Origin: Sporosarcina sp. ACRSM | GTDB lineage: Bacteria > Bacillota > Bacilli > Bacillales_A > Planococcaceae | Direction of reading: 5' to 3' | DNA length: 64,000 bases | Assembly (NCBI RefSeq): GCF_022346545.1 | Contig: NZ_JAKRNU010000001.1 | Location: forward strand, 248,001 to 312,000 | Shown: positions 55,062-63,983 of the stretch, piece by piece | How positions within the stretch are numbered: position 1 is the first letter of the stretch | Layout: each line of letters starts with the position of its first letter | Notes under the pieces: model-generated | The model's input: the letters and a program-made list of their open reading frames with translations, nothing else | What the model was told of the DNA's origin: nothing | Database searches by the model: none | Made by a program: the position numbers and the translations under genes

Positions 55062-55715
55062 TTACTTCGTCACAAGTTCTTGAGAAACGGTGAAATCAGC
55101 TTCCGTCTTTTCCCTCACTTCATCCACAGTGACGCCCTCCATCGTTTCAACCAGCACCATGCCTTCTTCGGTAAAATCAAATACCGCCAAGTCCGTAATG
55201 AGTCGATGGACAACCCCTTGACCGGTCAGTGGCAACGTACACGCTTTCTTAATTTTCGATTCGCCATGTTTGTTGACATGCTCCATGATGACGATGACCC
55301 GTTTCGCTCCATTGACAAGGTCCATCGCACCGCCCATGCCTTTCACCATCTTGCCTGGGATCATCCAGTTGGCCAAGTCTCCATTTTCGGCGACTTCCAT
55401 CCCGCCTAGAATGGCAAGGTCGATATGTCCGCCGCGAATCATCGCAAATGATTCGGCACTATCAAAAAATGAAGAGCCTGGCTTCGTCGTAATTGTTTCC
55501 TTCCCCGCATTGATCAAATCCGGATCTTCTTCACCCTCCGCCGGATATGGTCCGATACCTAACAGTCCATTTTCCGATTGCAGCAACACGTTAAAATCGG
55601 CTGGAATTTCATTGGCAACTAGGGTTGGCATCCCAATTCCCAAGTTGACATTCATGCCATCTTCTATTTCCTGAACCGCCCGTTTTACAATTGTTACGCG
55701 TACATCTTTCATCAT
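55062..55715 (-). CDS. scoB: 3-oxoacid CoA-transferase, subunit B
   Basis: 217 aa. The catalytic glutamate lies in the family motif [11 protein letters not shown] (about residues 47-57). With ScoA it moves CoA between succinate or acetate and acetoacetate. Starts MMKDVRV. Located 65 bp after scoA and upstream of atoE, which together make a short-chain acid uptake-and-activation unit. Confidence 0.93.
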   Translation of the reverse strand: MMKDVRVTIVKRAVQEIEDGMNVNLGIGMPTLVANEIPADFNVLLQSENGLLGIGPYPAEGEEDPDLINAGKETITTKPGSSFFDSAESFAMIRGGHIDLAILGGMEVAENGDLANWMIPGKMVKGMGGAMDLVNGAKRVIVIMEHVNKHGESKIKKACTLPLTGQGVVHRLITDLAVFDFTEEGMVLVETMEGVTVDEVREKTEADFTVSQELVTK

Positions 55716-55780
55716 GCTCAGCCCCTTTACAAGTCTATTTACAAGCGCTACAAATCATTCGCCCACGATCTTTCAATTCC

Positions 55781-56476
55781 CTAGGCTTTGATGACAGTCC
55801 GACGTTCAATACGCTTTTCATAATTGGTTCCTAGTAACAACCGTTGCACATAAATGCCCGGCGTATGGATTTCATCAGGATCAAGCTCACCAGGCTGTAC
55901 AATCTCTTCCACTTCTGCGATTGTAATTTTTCCAGCCATCGCAGCGAGCGGGTTAAAGTTGCGGGACGTTTTTCGATAGACGAGATTCCCGAGTGTATCC
56001 GCTTTCCATGCTTTGACAAGTGCAAAATCCCCTACGATTCCTTCCTCCAGCAAATAGGTTTTTCCATTGAATTCCTTTGTTTCTTTCCCTTCGGCAATCG
56101 GAGTGCCTACACCCGTTGCAGTATAAAAGCCCGGAATCCCCGCTCCTCCTGCTCTCATACGCTCAGCAAGCGTCCCTTGCGGCGTCAATTCCACTTCCAA
56201 TTCACCATTTAAAAACTGTTGTTCGAAAATTTTGTTTTCTCCTACATAGGAAGCGACCATTTTCTTAATCTGCTTATTCGCCAATAGGAGACCAAGTCCC
56301 CAATCGTCCACACCACAGTTGTTGCTGTAGACCGTCAAATTCTTCGTTCCTTGTTCTCTCAGCGCTTCAATGGATTTCTCCGGTATGCCAGATAATCCGA
56401 ATCCCCCAACAATGAGGGATGCACCATCCTGAATATCTGAAACCGCTTCCACGAACGAGTCCATTACTTTGCTCAT
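55781..56476 (-). CDS. scoA: 3-oxoacid CoA-transferase, subunit A
   Basis: 231 aa. CoA-binding glycine-rich motif [11 protein letters not shown] (about 21-31), and the [15 protein letters not shown] segment typical of the alpha subunit. AAAGGAGGAGAT precedes two adjacent ATGs; I use the second (56476), which has the better spacing. First gene of the operon, divergent from the LysR gene. Confidence 0.93.
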   Translation of the reverse strand: MSKVMDSFVEAVSDIQDGASLIVGGFGLSGIPEKSIEALREQGTKNLTVYSNNCGVDDWGLGLLLANKQIKKMVASYVGENKIFEQQFLNGELEVELTPQGTLAERMRAGGAGIPGFYTATGVGTPIAEGKETKEFNGKTYLLEEGIVGDFALVKAWKADTLGNLVYRKTSRNFNPLAAMAGKITIAEVEEIVQPGELDPDEIHTPGIYVQRLLLGTNYEKRIERRTVIKA

Positions 56477-56558
56477 CATATCTCCTCCTTTTACATCCTT
56501 ATAAGATAGTTTACATTTCATCTGATTATAAGTAAAATACATAAATAGAATGATAACT

Positions 56559-56573
56559 ATTCGAATATTGAAT
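56559..56573. promoter_or_regulatory. LysR-type operator between scoA and its regulator
   Basis: ATTC-N7-GAAT (a TTC..GAA dyad of the T-N11-A class) lies 17 bp before the regulator start and 83 bp before scoA. LysR-type proteins usually bind such a dyad in the divergent promoter. Confidence 0.6.
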
Positions 56574-56590
56574 AATTAGGAGGGGGTAAG

Positions 56591-57487
56591 TTGGAATTTC
56601 GCGATGTCAAGGCTTTCATCGAAGTGGCAAATCATCTTGGTTTTACGAGAGCCGCGGAGCATTCCCATCTCTCACAGCCTTCGTTAAGTAAAGCTGTCAA
56701 AAAACTTGAAGAACAATTGGGAGTTGAACTTTTTGATCGTTCGACAAGGCATCTTCTCTTAACGGATGCTGGCAAGATTGTTTATCAACAAGGACAACAA
56801 GCTCTCGCTTCACTCCAAGCTTTGCCAGCATTGCTACAAGAGTTGAATGACGGGACGACTGGCGAAATCAGGATCGGAATTCCTCCGCTGATCGGCACAC
56901 TTTTTTTCCCGCAAATTGCACGTACTTTCCATACGCACTATCCAAATATCAAACTCGAGCTTTTCGAACACGGGGCCATTTTAATCGAACAGCTTGTGGA
57001 AGAAAGCCAGATCGACGTCGGAATCATTGTTCTGCCAACCGATAAATCCATCTTCCATACCTATTCGTTTATCAATGATGAATTTCTATTGTATATTCGT
57101 CATGATCATCCACTTGCCGATCGGGAAGCCGTTGAACTCATTGAATTGAAAGATGAACAATTCATCCTTTTCTCCAAAGGTTTTGCTTTACATGAACATA
57201 TCATTAACGCCTGTACAGATGCTGGCTTCATCCCTTCTGTATCTTATGAAAGTTCACAATGGGATCTCATCTTGGAGTTGGTCGCTTCTAATCTAGGCAT
57301 CGCGCTCTTGCCAAGATCAATAGCTGAAAAGCAAAACAACCCGCTTATTCAAACAATCCCACTGCGATCGACTTCACTCCTGTGGAAATTGGGTGTCATT
57401 ACGAAAAAAAATGGCTATCATTCGTTTGCACTAAAGAAATTTATTCAACTATTTACAGACAAAGAACTGATTTCATTCGAAGAATAA
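56591..57487 (+). CDS. LysR-family transcriptional regulator
   Basis: 298 aa: N-terminal winged HTH (FTRAAEHSHLSQPSLSKAVK, about 18-37) and a C-terminal periplasmic-binding-like sensor domain (GEIRIGIPPLIGTLFFPQIA onward). Start is TTG with AGGAGGGG about 5 nt upstream. Divergence from scoA-scoB-atoE makes that operon the likely target, with a short-chain acid or its CoA ester as possible inducer (inference). Similar in general type to CynR/CbbR. Confidence 0.88.
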   Translation: MEFRDVKAFIEVANHLGFTRAAEHSHLSQPSLSKAVKKLEEQLGVELFDRSTRHLLLTDAGKIVYQQGQQALASLQALPALLQELNDGTTGEIRIGIPPLIGTLFFPQIARTFHTHYPNIKLELFEHGAILIEQLVEESQIDVGIIVLPTDKSIFHTYSFINDEFLLYIRHDHPLADREAVELIELKDEQFILFSKGFALHEHIINACTDAGFIPSVSYESSQWDLILELVASNLGIALLPRSIAEKQNNPLIQTIPLRSTSLLWKLGVITKKNGYHSFALKKFIQLFTDKELISFEE

Positions 57488-57511
57488 TTTCTTTTTCCAT
57501 ACTATAAACAT

Positions 57512-57540
57512 AAAACGGAAGTCCTGGCGACTTCCGTTTT
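57512..57540. terminator. Bidirectional terminator between lysR gene and exoA
   Basis: AAAACGGAAGTC / GACTTCCGTTTT, compact stem between convergent genes. Confidence 0.92.
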
Positions 57541-57549
57541 AACATTTAC

Positions 57550-58308
57550 TCAATCCAAATCGATTTCCAATGCAATCGGACAATGATCACTGCCCAATAT
57601 TTGTGAATGGATTTCAGCCTTTTTCAATGAAGGGACAAGCCGCTCTGACGCGATAAAATAATCGATGCGCCATCCGATATTGCGCTCCCGGACCTTATTC
57701 ATGTAAGACCACCACGTGTAGGCGCCTTCCTGCTCGGGATGAAAATGCCGATAAGTATCGATGAATCCTTCCTCCAGCAATTGCGTCATTTTGCCCCGTT
57801 CTTCGAAAGTGAATCCTGAATTACCGATATTGGATTTCACATTTCGTATGTCGATCTCTTGGTGCGCCACATTCAAATCGCCACATAATATGACCGGTTT
57901 CCTAGCGTCCAATTGTTTCAAATACGCCCGCATCGCTTCTTCCCACTCCAAGCGGAAAGGCAACCTTGCCAAATCGCGCTGGGCATTCGGCGTATACACA
58001 TTGACCAGAAAGAACTGTGGAAATTCCAATGTCAAAATCCGGCCTTCCTCTTCGACTTCGGAATCGCCGACACCATATTTGACAGCAAGCGGTTCTTCCT
58101 TTGTAAACACAGCCGTTCCCGAATACCCTTTCTTCACGGCGTAATTCCAATACTGATGATACCCTTCCAGCTGTAAATCAATTTGTTCTGCTTGTAATTT
58201 TGTTTCCTGCACGCAAAAAATATCCGCATCGACTCTCTCAAAATAATCCAGAAACCCTTTTCGCACACACGCTCTTATGCCATTTACATTCCACGAAACC
58301 AACCTCAT
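57550..58308 (-). CDS. exoA: Exodeoxyribonuclease III / AP endonuclease
   Basis: 252 aa. AP-endonuclease motifs: SWNVNGIRA at the start, LQETKL-type CVQETKLQAEQ, CGDLNVAHQEID, and GSDHCPIALEID at the end. Acts in base-excision repair. The ATG at 58308 (MRLVSWNVNG) fits the family; the frame runs eight codons further. AGAGGAG lies about 10 nt upstream. Confidence 0.95.
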   Translation of the reverse strand: MRLVSWNVNGIRACVRKGFLDYFERVDADIFCVQETKLQAEQIDLQLEGYHQYWNYAVKKGYSGTAVFTKEEPLAVKYGVGDSEVEEEGRILTLEFPQFFLVNVYTPNAQRDLARLPFRLEWEEAMRAYLKQLDARKPVILCGDLNVAHQEIDIRNVKSNIGNSGFTFEERGKMTQLLEEGFIDTYRHFHPEQEGAYTWWSYMNKVRERNIGWRIDYFIASERLVPSLKKAEIHSQILGSDHCPIALEIDLD

Positions 58309-58420
58309 GCCGTTAAAACTCCTCTTCTCCATACTTCTGAATCCATCATATCAAAAAAAGAAGAGAAAGGAAACGTACATTCCCTCCCTCTTTGACGACG
58401 GCATACCGGAAAAGCCTTAG

Positions 58421-59224
58421 CTACTGACCCATATAACCTGTAACCGTATCAATCAATAACAGGGGATCTCCAGTGTAGATTTCATAGACCGATGTCCCTT
58501 CCTGCCAGATGATCGAATTAGCCGCGGCGCCATTGCTATTCATATCGAACATACCGGCTCCGCTATCATGCGGTGCGGGGAGCAATTGACTTTCCAATTT
58601 CCCGACAATCTGCTTCGCCAATTCAATCATTTCTTCACGACCATTTCCGTTATTATGATTGCGGACTGAAAAAGACCAACGACCTTCATGCCAAGTGAGA
58701 AAGACGCTTCCCGCCCCGGCATCCATATGGCCCGTAATCCCATATCCGAGATCCGTTTCTTCCGCTCCATCCACGAGCGGTTCATAATTGACTTTTGCTT
58801 TCGCACTTTCTGCCGACTCAAACTTCGTCCCATTCACAATCATATACGGATGTGCATCTTGCAGCAATGGATCGTTCACCGCGACCGGCACATTTGTGAC
58901 AAAGAAATTCACTTCATAACTGCTGGCATTCGAATCGGTCGCAGCCGTCAAATAGCCTTCATTTGTCAACACTTTGTCCGGTATCTTCACCTCCACATCC
59001 GTCTGTATTGCGGCTTTCACTTCTTCTAAAATCTCTTCATAAGTCTGTGCGACAGGTTGAGGATCGGTAGCGTTGTCTGGCTCCGTATTTTCCACCACTT
59101 CATCCGCTTTCTCCGTTTCTGGTGGATCTGTCAGGGCATTGCCTTCATCTGAAGACGGATTACACGCCCCTAGGACGAAGAGAATCCCCAACATTGTCAT
59201 GCTCGCACGTTTCCGAATCATCAT
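58421..59224 (-). CDS. Lipoprotein of unknown function
   Basis: About 267 aa. The signal ends in VLGAC (lipobox). A Glu/Asp/Pro/Thr-rich linker (about 25-60) is followed by a folded domain without a motif I recognise; it includes LTWHEGRWSFSVRNHN and a C-terminal IDTVTGYMG. GGGAGG precedes two adjacent ATGs. Stands alone between exoA and a YhcN lipoprotein. The domain could be a wall-associated or ligand-binding fold, but I see no evidence for a specific role. Confidence 0.75.
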   Translation of the reverse strand: MMIRKRASMTMLGILFVLGACNPSSDEGNALTDPPETEKADEVVENTEPDNATDPQPVAQTYEEILEEVKAAIQTDVEVKIPDKVLTNEGYLTAATDSNASSYEVNFFVTNVPVAVNDPLLQDAHPYMIVNGTKFESAESAKAKVNYEPLVDGAEETDLGYGITGHMDAGAGSVFLTWHEGRWSFSVRNHNNGNGREEMIELAKQIVGKLESQLLPAPHDSGAGMFDMNSNGAAANSIIWQEGTSVYEIYTGDPLLLIDTVTGYMGQ

Positions 59225-59359
59225 ACCGCCTCCCTTATGTAACAACAATTCGCTACGCTCTATCCTATACCCTTCTCATCTTTCCCTAAATCTTTTGATT
59301 GTTCGTCAGCAGGCGGAGATCGAGAACCCGAAACCGGAACATATTATCAATTCCACTCG

Positions 59360-59402
59360 AAAAAGCCCACCATTCCGATTAAGGAATAATGGACCTTTTA
59401 CC
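59360..59402 (-). terminator. Terminator of the YhcN-like gene
   Basis: AGGTCCATTATTCC / GGAATGGTGGGCTT (fully paired with G-U) followed by TTTC, after the stop. Confidence 0.75.
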
Positions 59403-59435
59403 TTTACGCTTTATTCGAATCATACAAATGGATGC

Positions 59436-59987
59436 TTAATGTGCATCAGGGAATACTCTTTGGACGGCATCTGTAAATTCTTCAAAGAACCCTTCCACCG
59501 GTTCGCCTTCACGGACTTTATTGCCATAGTCTGTCATTTGTTCGACGAAATCCGGATTCATCGATACATAGACGTTGTTAAAGTCTTGGTTCCCTTTTCG
59601 CACATGTTCAGCGATTTTGTTTTCTATCTCCTTTGTTCCTTCAGTTCCTTCTTTTAGCACCACTGCCACGTAGGCATTGGCATTCGTGACAAGGACATTC
59701 GCACTTTCCACTTCTTCCATAGTTGCCACATCATCAGCGACTTGATCGGCCACTTCGATTTTATTGTCACCGGTTGCATTCATATCGTTCGATGCATTGT
59801 TATTCGTATTGTTGCCTGTATTATTGTCTGCATTATCCTCATTTACATGTTCATCCGTTGTGTTTGTGTCTACGTTTGCATCTTGGTCATTATTGACGGC
59901 ATCATTATTGTCCTTATTATTTGTACCACACCCGACCAATAAAAAAATGAGAAGCAAAGTCATCGGTATTCGCAGCATCTTCTTCAT
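59436..59987 (-). CDS. YhcN/YlaJ family sporulation lipoprotein
   Basis: 183 aa. Lipobox LLVGC, then an Asn/Asp-rich low-complexity linker (about 21-75, many NN and DN), then a YhcN/YlaJ domain (VADDVATMEEVESANVLVTN, ANAYVAVVL, and VYVSMNPDFVEQM). Members are found in spore membranes; YhcN and YlaJ affect germination or outgrowth in Bacillus. AAGGAGGA lies before the ATG. Confidence 0.88.
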   Translation of the reverse strand: MKKMLRIPMTLLLIFLLVGCGTNNKDNNDAVNNDQDANVDTNTTDEHVNEDNADNNTGNNTNNNASNDMNATGDNKIEVADQVADDVATMEEVESANVLVTNANAYVAVVLKEGTEGTKEIENKIAEHVRKGNQDFNNVYVSMNPDFVEQMTDYGNKVREGEPVEGFFEEFTDAVQRVFPDAH

Positions 59988-60052
59988 TAAAAATCCTCCT
60001 TCAATATGTCTGTAAAGGTAGCATGGTCTGTTTCTGTTTTTTTATGTATTAA

Positions 60053-60240
60053 CAATCAATTACGCCTCGGCGTAATTGCGTCCGGATTTTGAATTGCGAA
60101 TTGAACGGCGAAGGGTTCGGTTTGCCGTATTTCTGCGTTTTTTGCGGAAATTAAGGCACTTAAGATAAACGCAATTGACTCCTTTCAAAATCCATGACAT
60201 CCGCCGGAGGCTTTAACTTGCTTCAGCTGAAGCAAGTTAA
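60053..60240 (+). repeat. Mosaic palindromic element with an inserted block
   Basis: CAATTACGCC/GGCGTAATTG palindrome, GATTTTGA ... TCAAAATC arms. Between the arms lies the block also found at about 13.47-13.54 kb (GAAGGGTTCGG, then TTTCTGCG/TGCGGAAA arms). It ends in gacatccgccggaggctt and a perfect 24-bp palindrome (60217-60240, AACTTGCTTCAG and its complement). The corresponding arms at 62.4-62.5 kb are held apart by about 110 bp of extra sequence. Confidence 0.75.
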
Positions 60241-60272
60241 AAAAAGGAATTCCCCCGATCGGAGGAATTCCC
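60239..60272 (-). terminator. Terminator of psuKG
   Basis: GGAATTCC-CC / GG-GGAATTCC stem with T7 following on the minus strand. Confidence 0.88.
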
Positions 60273-60281
60273 AAATTATGT

Positions 60282-61190
60282 TCACTTGTTGTATGCAACT
60301 GCAATTTGTGCACCAATAACCGCATTGTTTTTCACTAGAGCGATATTGGCATCCAAGCTTTTGCCTTCTGTCATTTCTTTTACTTTGCCAAGCATGAATG
60401 GCGTTACGTCTTTACCAGCGATATTGTTGGCACTCGCTTCTTCAAGCGCTGATTCGATGATACCGTTGATGAAGCTTTCTTCCATCGCATCGGCTTCTTG
60501 AATTGGGTTAGCGATTACTGCGCCACCTTTCAAACCAAGCTCCCATTTCGCACGTAGCATTTCTGCAACAGTAGTCGCATCATCCGCGCGTAAAGTCAAG
60601 CCAAATTCACTTGAGCGTGTATAGAATGCCGGCATTGTATCCGTTCCGTAACCAACAACCGGAACACCTTTTGTTTCCAAGTATTCAAGCGTAAGGCCGA
60701 TATCGAGGATTGATTTCGCACCCGCACAGATGACCGCTACGTCTGTTTGTGCAAGCTCTTCCAAGTCTGCAGAAATATCCATTGTTGTTTCAGCTCCGCG
60801 GTGAACGCCGCCGATTCCGCCTGTTACGAATACTCTGATACCTGCGAGGTCCGCACAGATCATCGTTGCTGCAACTGTAGTCGCACCCAATTGTTTTGTA
60901 GCGATCAGATAGCCGAGGTCACGGCGTGAAGCTTTTGCGACACCTTGGCTGTTCCCGAACATTTCAAGCTCTTCATCAGAAAGACCGATTTTGATTTTCC
61001 CGTCAATGATAGCAATTGTTGCAGGAACTGCACCATTGTCACGGATGATTTGTTCTACTTCACGTGCCGTTTTCACGTTTTGCGGATAAGGCATCCCGTG
61101 TGAAATGATTGTTGATTCCAGTGCCACCACCGGTTTTCCTTGTGCCATTGCTTCTTGTACTTCAGTTGAATAAGAAAGATACTTTTCCAT
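60282..61190 (-). CDS. psuG: Pseudouridine-5'-phosphate glycosidase
   Basis: 302 aa; splits pseudouridine 5'-phosphate into uracil and ribose 5-phosphate. Family motifs: [18 protein letters not shown] (about 21-38), [14 protein letters not shown] and [15 protein letters not shown], with the catalytic Lys in the last. Its ATG touches the psuK stop (overlap of 1 bp), so the kinase and the glycosidase are coupled. Confidence 0.96.
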   Translation of the reverse strand: MEKYLSYSTEVQEAMAQGKPVVALESTIISHGMPYPQNVKTAREVEQIIRDNGAVPATIAIIDGKIKIGLSDEELEMFGNSQGVAKASRRDLGYLIATKQLGATTVAATMICADLAGIRVFVTGGIGGVHRGAETTMDISADLEELAQTDVAVICAGAKSILDIGLTLEYLETKGVPVVGYGTDTMPAFYTRSSEFGLTLRADDATTVAEMLRAKWELGLKGGAVIANPIQEADAMEESFINGIIESALEEASANNIAGKDVTPFMLGKVKEMTEGKSLDANIALVKNNAVIGAQIAVAYNK

Positions 61191-62284
61191 TATAATTCCT
61201 CCATTTCAAGTTCAAGTTGTGATTTTGATAATTCTGGGCGAACCGTATAAGACGATTCAAGCGTTTTGGCTGCATTGACAAGACCTCTGCGAATCGCTTC
61301 GGCCGTCTCCAGTCCTTCCAAGTGACCGTGTAGGACACCTGAAACAAACGCATCGCCCGCACCGGTAACATCTTCGACAGATACATTTTTAATCGCCGAA
61401 TACTGTTTGACTTCCCCGCCGCGTTTGCCCGCCATGACTCCTTTTGAACCGGCTGTCACGACGACGTTTTCCGCGCCTGCTTCAAACAATCGATGAACTG
61501 CCTTTTCCCAGTCTTCCTCGTTGTCGATTGGATATCCCGTATACGTTTCAGCCTCATCCCGATTGCAGATAAACCATGTAACGCCTTCGAGATTATCGGG
61601 CATATGTGACATTTTCGGAGACGATACAGGGATGATTGCTAGCGGTGTATCGTGGATCCGTGCACGATTTTTCACATATTCGACCGTTTCTTTCGGACAA
61701 TTCAAATCCATGACGACGAGTGCTGCGTTGGCAATCACTCGGTCGTTTCCTTCGATATAATCGACGGATAACGCATCATAGACCTCCATATTGGCAAGCG
61801 CGATGACAAGTTCGCCATCCGGATTTAGCACTGCCGAGTAAGATCCTGTTGAATGTCCCGGTAAAAATCCGACCGAAGTGACATCCATATAAGCTTCCGA
61901 CTCCTGCTCGATCAGCTTCCAGTCCGAGTCGTTCCCAGCCACGGTAAGCAGCCTGACTGCATGATCGAGTCGACCAAGATTATCTGCAATATTGCGTGCG
62001 ACTCCTCCAACTGAGACAGACATCGCTACCGGATTCGATGTGCCCAACTGTGCGTCTTCCTGCATATGGAACTTTCTGTCGACATTCGCACCGCCGATAC
62101 AAACGATTTCATTTTCCTTGGCTAGAATATACGCCCGGCCAGCAATGATCCCGCGCTTGATCAATCCGGAAATCAGATTGGCCAATGCAGGGCGTGACAT
62201 CTCTAACTGATCGGCCATTTCTTGTTGAGTCAAAAATGGATTATCACGAAGAAGCTTGACGATCGCCGCTTCTTTATCGTTCAA
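61190..62284 (-). CDS. psuK: Pseudouridine kinase with N-terminal helix-turn-helix
   Basis: 364 aa. The first 55 residues form a winged-HTH ([20 protein letters not shown]). A PfkB kinase domain follows: [29 protein letters not shown], and the C-terminal anion hole [16 protein letters not shown]. Phosphorylates pseudouridine for PsuG. The TTG at 62284 has GGAGGTG 6 nt upstream; the longer frame starts inside the repeat. The HTH suggests it also acts as a regulator (inference). Confidence 0.9.
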   Translation of the reverse strand: MNDKEAAIVKLLRDNPFLTQQEMADQLEMSRPALANLISGLIKRGIIAGRAYILAKENEIVCIGGANVDRKFHMQEDAQLGTSNPVAMSVSVGGVARNIADNLGRLDHAVRLLTVAGNDSDWKLIEQESEAYMDVTSVGFLPGHSTGSYSAVLNPDGELVIALANMEVYDALSVDYIEGNDRVIANAALVVMDLNCPKETVEYVKNRARIHDTPLAIIPVSSPKMSHMPDNLEGVTWFICNRDEAETYTGYPIDNEEDWEKAVHRLFEAGAENVVVTAGSKGVMAGKRGGEVKQYSAIKNVSVEDVTGAGDAFVSGVLHGHLEGLETAEAIRRGLVNAAKTLESSYTVRPELSKSQLELEMEEL

Positions 62285-62305
62285 CCCCAACACCTCCACC
62301 TCTAT

Positions 62306-62537
62306 CAATTACGCCTCGGCGTAATTGCGTCCAGATTTTGAATTGCACATGTGCAATTAACTCCTTTCAAAATCTGTGACATCCGCCGGAGGCTTAACTT
62401 GAATCAGCAAATCTTTTTGTACTGAAAGCGAAGCGTCAGCTACAGGGAGTTTGGACTCCCTCTGATTGAAATACTTTCTGACATTCATCCTGCCACTTAT
62501 GGAAGTGGGGGACTTCTGCTGAATCAAGTTAAACACT
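62306..62537 (+). repeat. Mosaic palindromic element in the psuK leader
   Basis: CAATTACGCC/GGCGTAATTG palindrome; GATTTTGA..TCAAAATC arms around a TTGCACATGTGCAA palindrome; gtgacatccgccggaggctt; then AACTTGAATCAGC (62397-) and GCTGAATCAAGTT (to 62533) arms enclosing a GGGAGTTTGGACTCCC hairpin, a CCACTT/AAGTGG hairpin and gggggacttctgctga. It starts right at the psuK 5' end and lies downstream of the psuK promoter. Confidence 0.78.
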
Positions 62538-62544
62538 TGTTTAC

Positions 62545-62573
62545 ATTATAAACATATGTTTATTTAATTGCAA
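62545..62573 (-). promoter_or_regulatory. psuKG promoter with palindromic operator
   Basis: TTGCAA (62568-62573), 17-bp spacer, TATAAT (62545-62550) on the minus strand. A perfect 16-bp palindrome (62548-62563, ATAAACAT and complement) fills most of the spacer and the upstream half of the -10, the usual place for a repressor site. Confidence 0.7.
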
Positions 62574-62673
62574 CATTTAATTGTTGGGACGTATTGGCAC
62601 CGTTCAAATTCTTTTATCTTCTATCTTCTCTTTCCATCTACAACAAGTTCGAAACCCATCCGCTATACAAATT

Positions 62674-62715
62674 TTAAAAACGACCGTACGGAGTCTACTA
62701 TCTCCATACAGCCGT
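62674..62715 (-). terminator. Terminator of the DadA-type oxidase gene
   Basis: ACGGCTGTATGGAG / CTCCGTACGGTCGT pair fully with G-U, followed by TTTTAAAA on the minus strand. Confidence 0.8.
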
Positions 62716-62738
62716 TGTGTTACACATCATTCTTCAGC

Positions 62739-63866
62739 TCACCTTTTGCCAACATTTATCGCATTCGCCACATCATACCATTCCAATTGGATATCGACTT
62801 GTTCCCCCATTGCTAGCTTTGCAAGTTGGTTACCTAAAAAAGGGCCGACCGTCAAACCTGAAGCTCCGAGCCCATTCGCCAGCAACAATCCTTCCATACT
62901 GGGCATCGCACCAATGATAGGAAGAAATCCGGGGGTGAACGGTCGATATCCGACACGCGCTTCGGTGAAAGTCGCGTCGGCTAAACCCGGGGCAATCGAG
63001 AGAGCCTTGTTCAATACTTCATGCAATCCTCCGGCTGTCAGTCGCTGATCGAATGGTTGATCATCTTCATGGGTAGCGCCGATGACCATTTTCCCTTTTT
63101 CAAACGCGAGAATGTATTGATCTGTCGGCGGCATGACAACCGGCCAGGCTTCCGTTTCCACTTCTTCAAGTCGAAGATGGACAATTTGTGCTTTTTGAGC
63201 AGTCACTTGCAAATCGATCCCAAGAGGCGCCAATAATTCCGGGGCCCACGCTCCTGCTGCCAGGATGATCTTATCCGCATGGTAGGTTTGGCCTTCCACT
63301 ACAACGCCGGTAATTGCTGTTTGTGTTGCTAAAAGCCCTGCTGATCCATGGACAAATACCGCACCGTTTTTTTTTGCTGCACAAATGAGCGCATCACGCA
63401 ATGCCCGTCCATTTACACGGGCAGCACCGCTGACCTGTACCGCTGCATAATTCGGAGATAATGGCGGAAATAATGCAGAAGTCTTCTCTGAATCGAGCAG
63501 GCGAATGTCACCGATTTCCGGCGCATCTTCCCTTCTTGCCACCGCTCTTTCTTTCATTTTTTCCAATTTAACAATATCCGTATGTAAACTGATGGCACCG
63601 ACCTGCCGATAGCCGGTTTCCACCTCACCGTCTTCTTCCAGTTGACGGATCAAGGACGGATAATAGGCTGCGCCAGCTTTCGCGAGTGCATACCATGCTT
63701 TGTTCCTCCTTTGCGATAACCATGGGCAAATGATGCCAGCCGCTGCATCCGTAGCTTGTCCCGGATCTTTACGGTCTACTACGGTCACATCAGCTCCCGC
63801 CTTTGCCAAGTGATACGCGGTCGATGCCCCTAAAATACCGGCACCAATGACGATAATTTTCTTCAT
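62739..63866 (-). CDS. FAD-dependent amino-acid oxidase/dehydrogenase (DadA/glycine oxidase-like)
   Basis: 375 aa of the DAO family. Dinucleotide fold IVIGAGILGASTAYHLA at the start, then VVDRKDPGQATDAAAGIICP, FAD segment LAAGAWAPELLAPLG, and C-terminal GLLLANGLGASGLTVGPFLG. Likely oxidises glycine, sarcosine, proline or a D-amino acid; which one cannot be read from sequence. The ATG at 63866 has AAGGTG at good spacing; the frame extends 24 codons further. Not next to thi genes, so a thiamin role (ThiO) is unsupported. Confidence 0.85.
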   Translation of the reverse strand: MKKIIVIGAGILGASTAYHLAKAGADVTVVDRKDPGQATDAAAGIICPWLSQRRNKAWYALAKAGAAYYPSLIRQLEEDGEVETGYRQVGAISLHTDIVKLEKMKERAVARREDAPEIGDIRLLDSEKTSALFPPLSPNYAAVQVSGAARVNGRALRDALICAAKKNGAVFVHGSAGLLATQTAITGVVVEGQTYHADKIILAAGAWAPELLAPLGIDLQVTAQKAQIVHLRLEEVETEAWPVVMPPTDQYILAFEKGKMVIGATHEDDQPFDQRLTAGGLHEVLNKALSIAPGLADATFTEARVGYRPFTPGFLPIIGAMPSMEGLLLANGLGASGLTVGPFLGNQLAKLAMGEQVDIQLEWYDVANAINVGKR

Positions 63867-63938
63867 ATGCCACACCTTTTCTCTTTCGACTCTTTTTATA
63901 GTATACCAATCCCGACGACCTAAGCATGCTGAATACAT

Positions 63939-63983
63939 AAAAAAACATAACTCATCGTATCGTACAATGAGTTATGTTTTTTC
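63939..63983. terminator. Terminator at the right edge
   Basis: AAAAAACATAACTCAT / ATGAGTTATGTTTTTT stem near-symmetric with A and T runs; upstream of the oxidase gene, so it probably ends a gene lying to the right of the window. Confidence 0.8.

Noticed and set aside
55735..55760. Possible CcpA (cre) site TTTACAAGCGCTACAAA between scoA and scoB
   Set aside because: Palindromic core is suggestive, but two conserved positions of the cre consensus are wrong and the site lies inside the operon.
59988..60052. Sigma-G promoter upstream of the YhcN-like gene
   Set aside because: A CATGCTA-like -10 is present, but no acceptable -35 lies at 17-18 bp.
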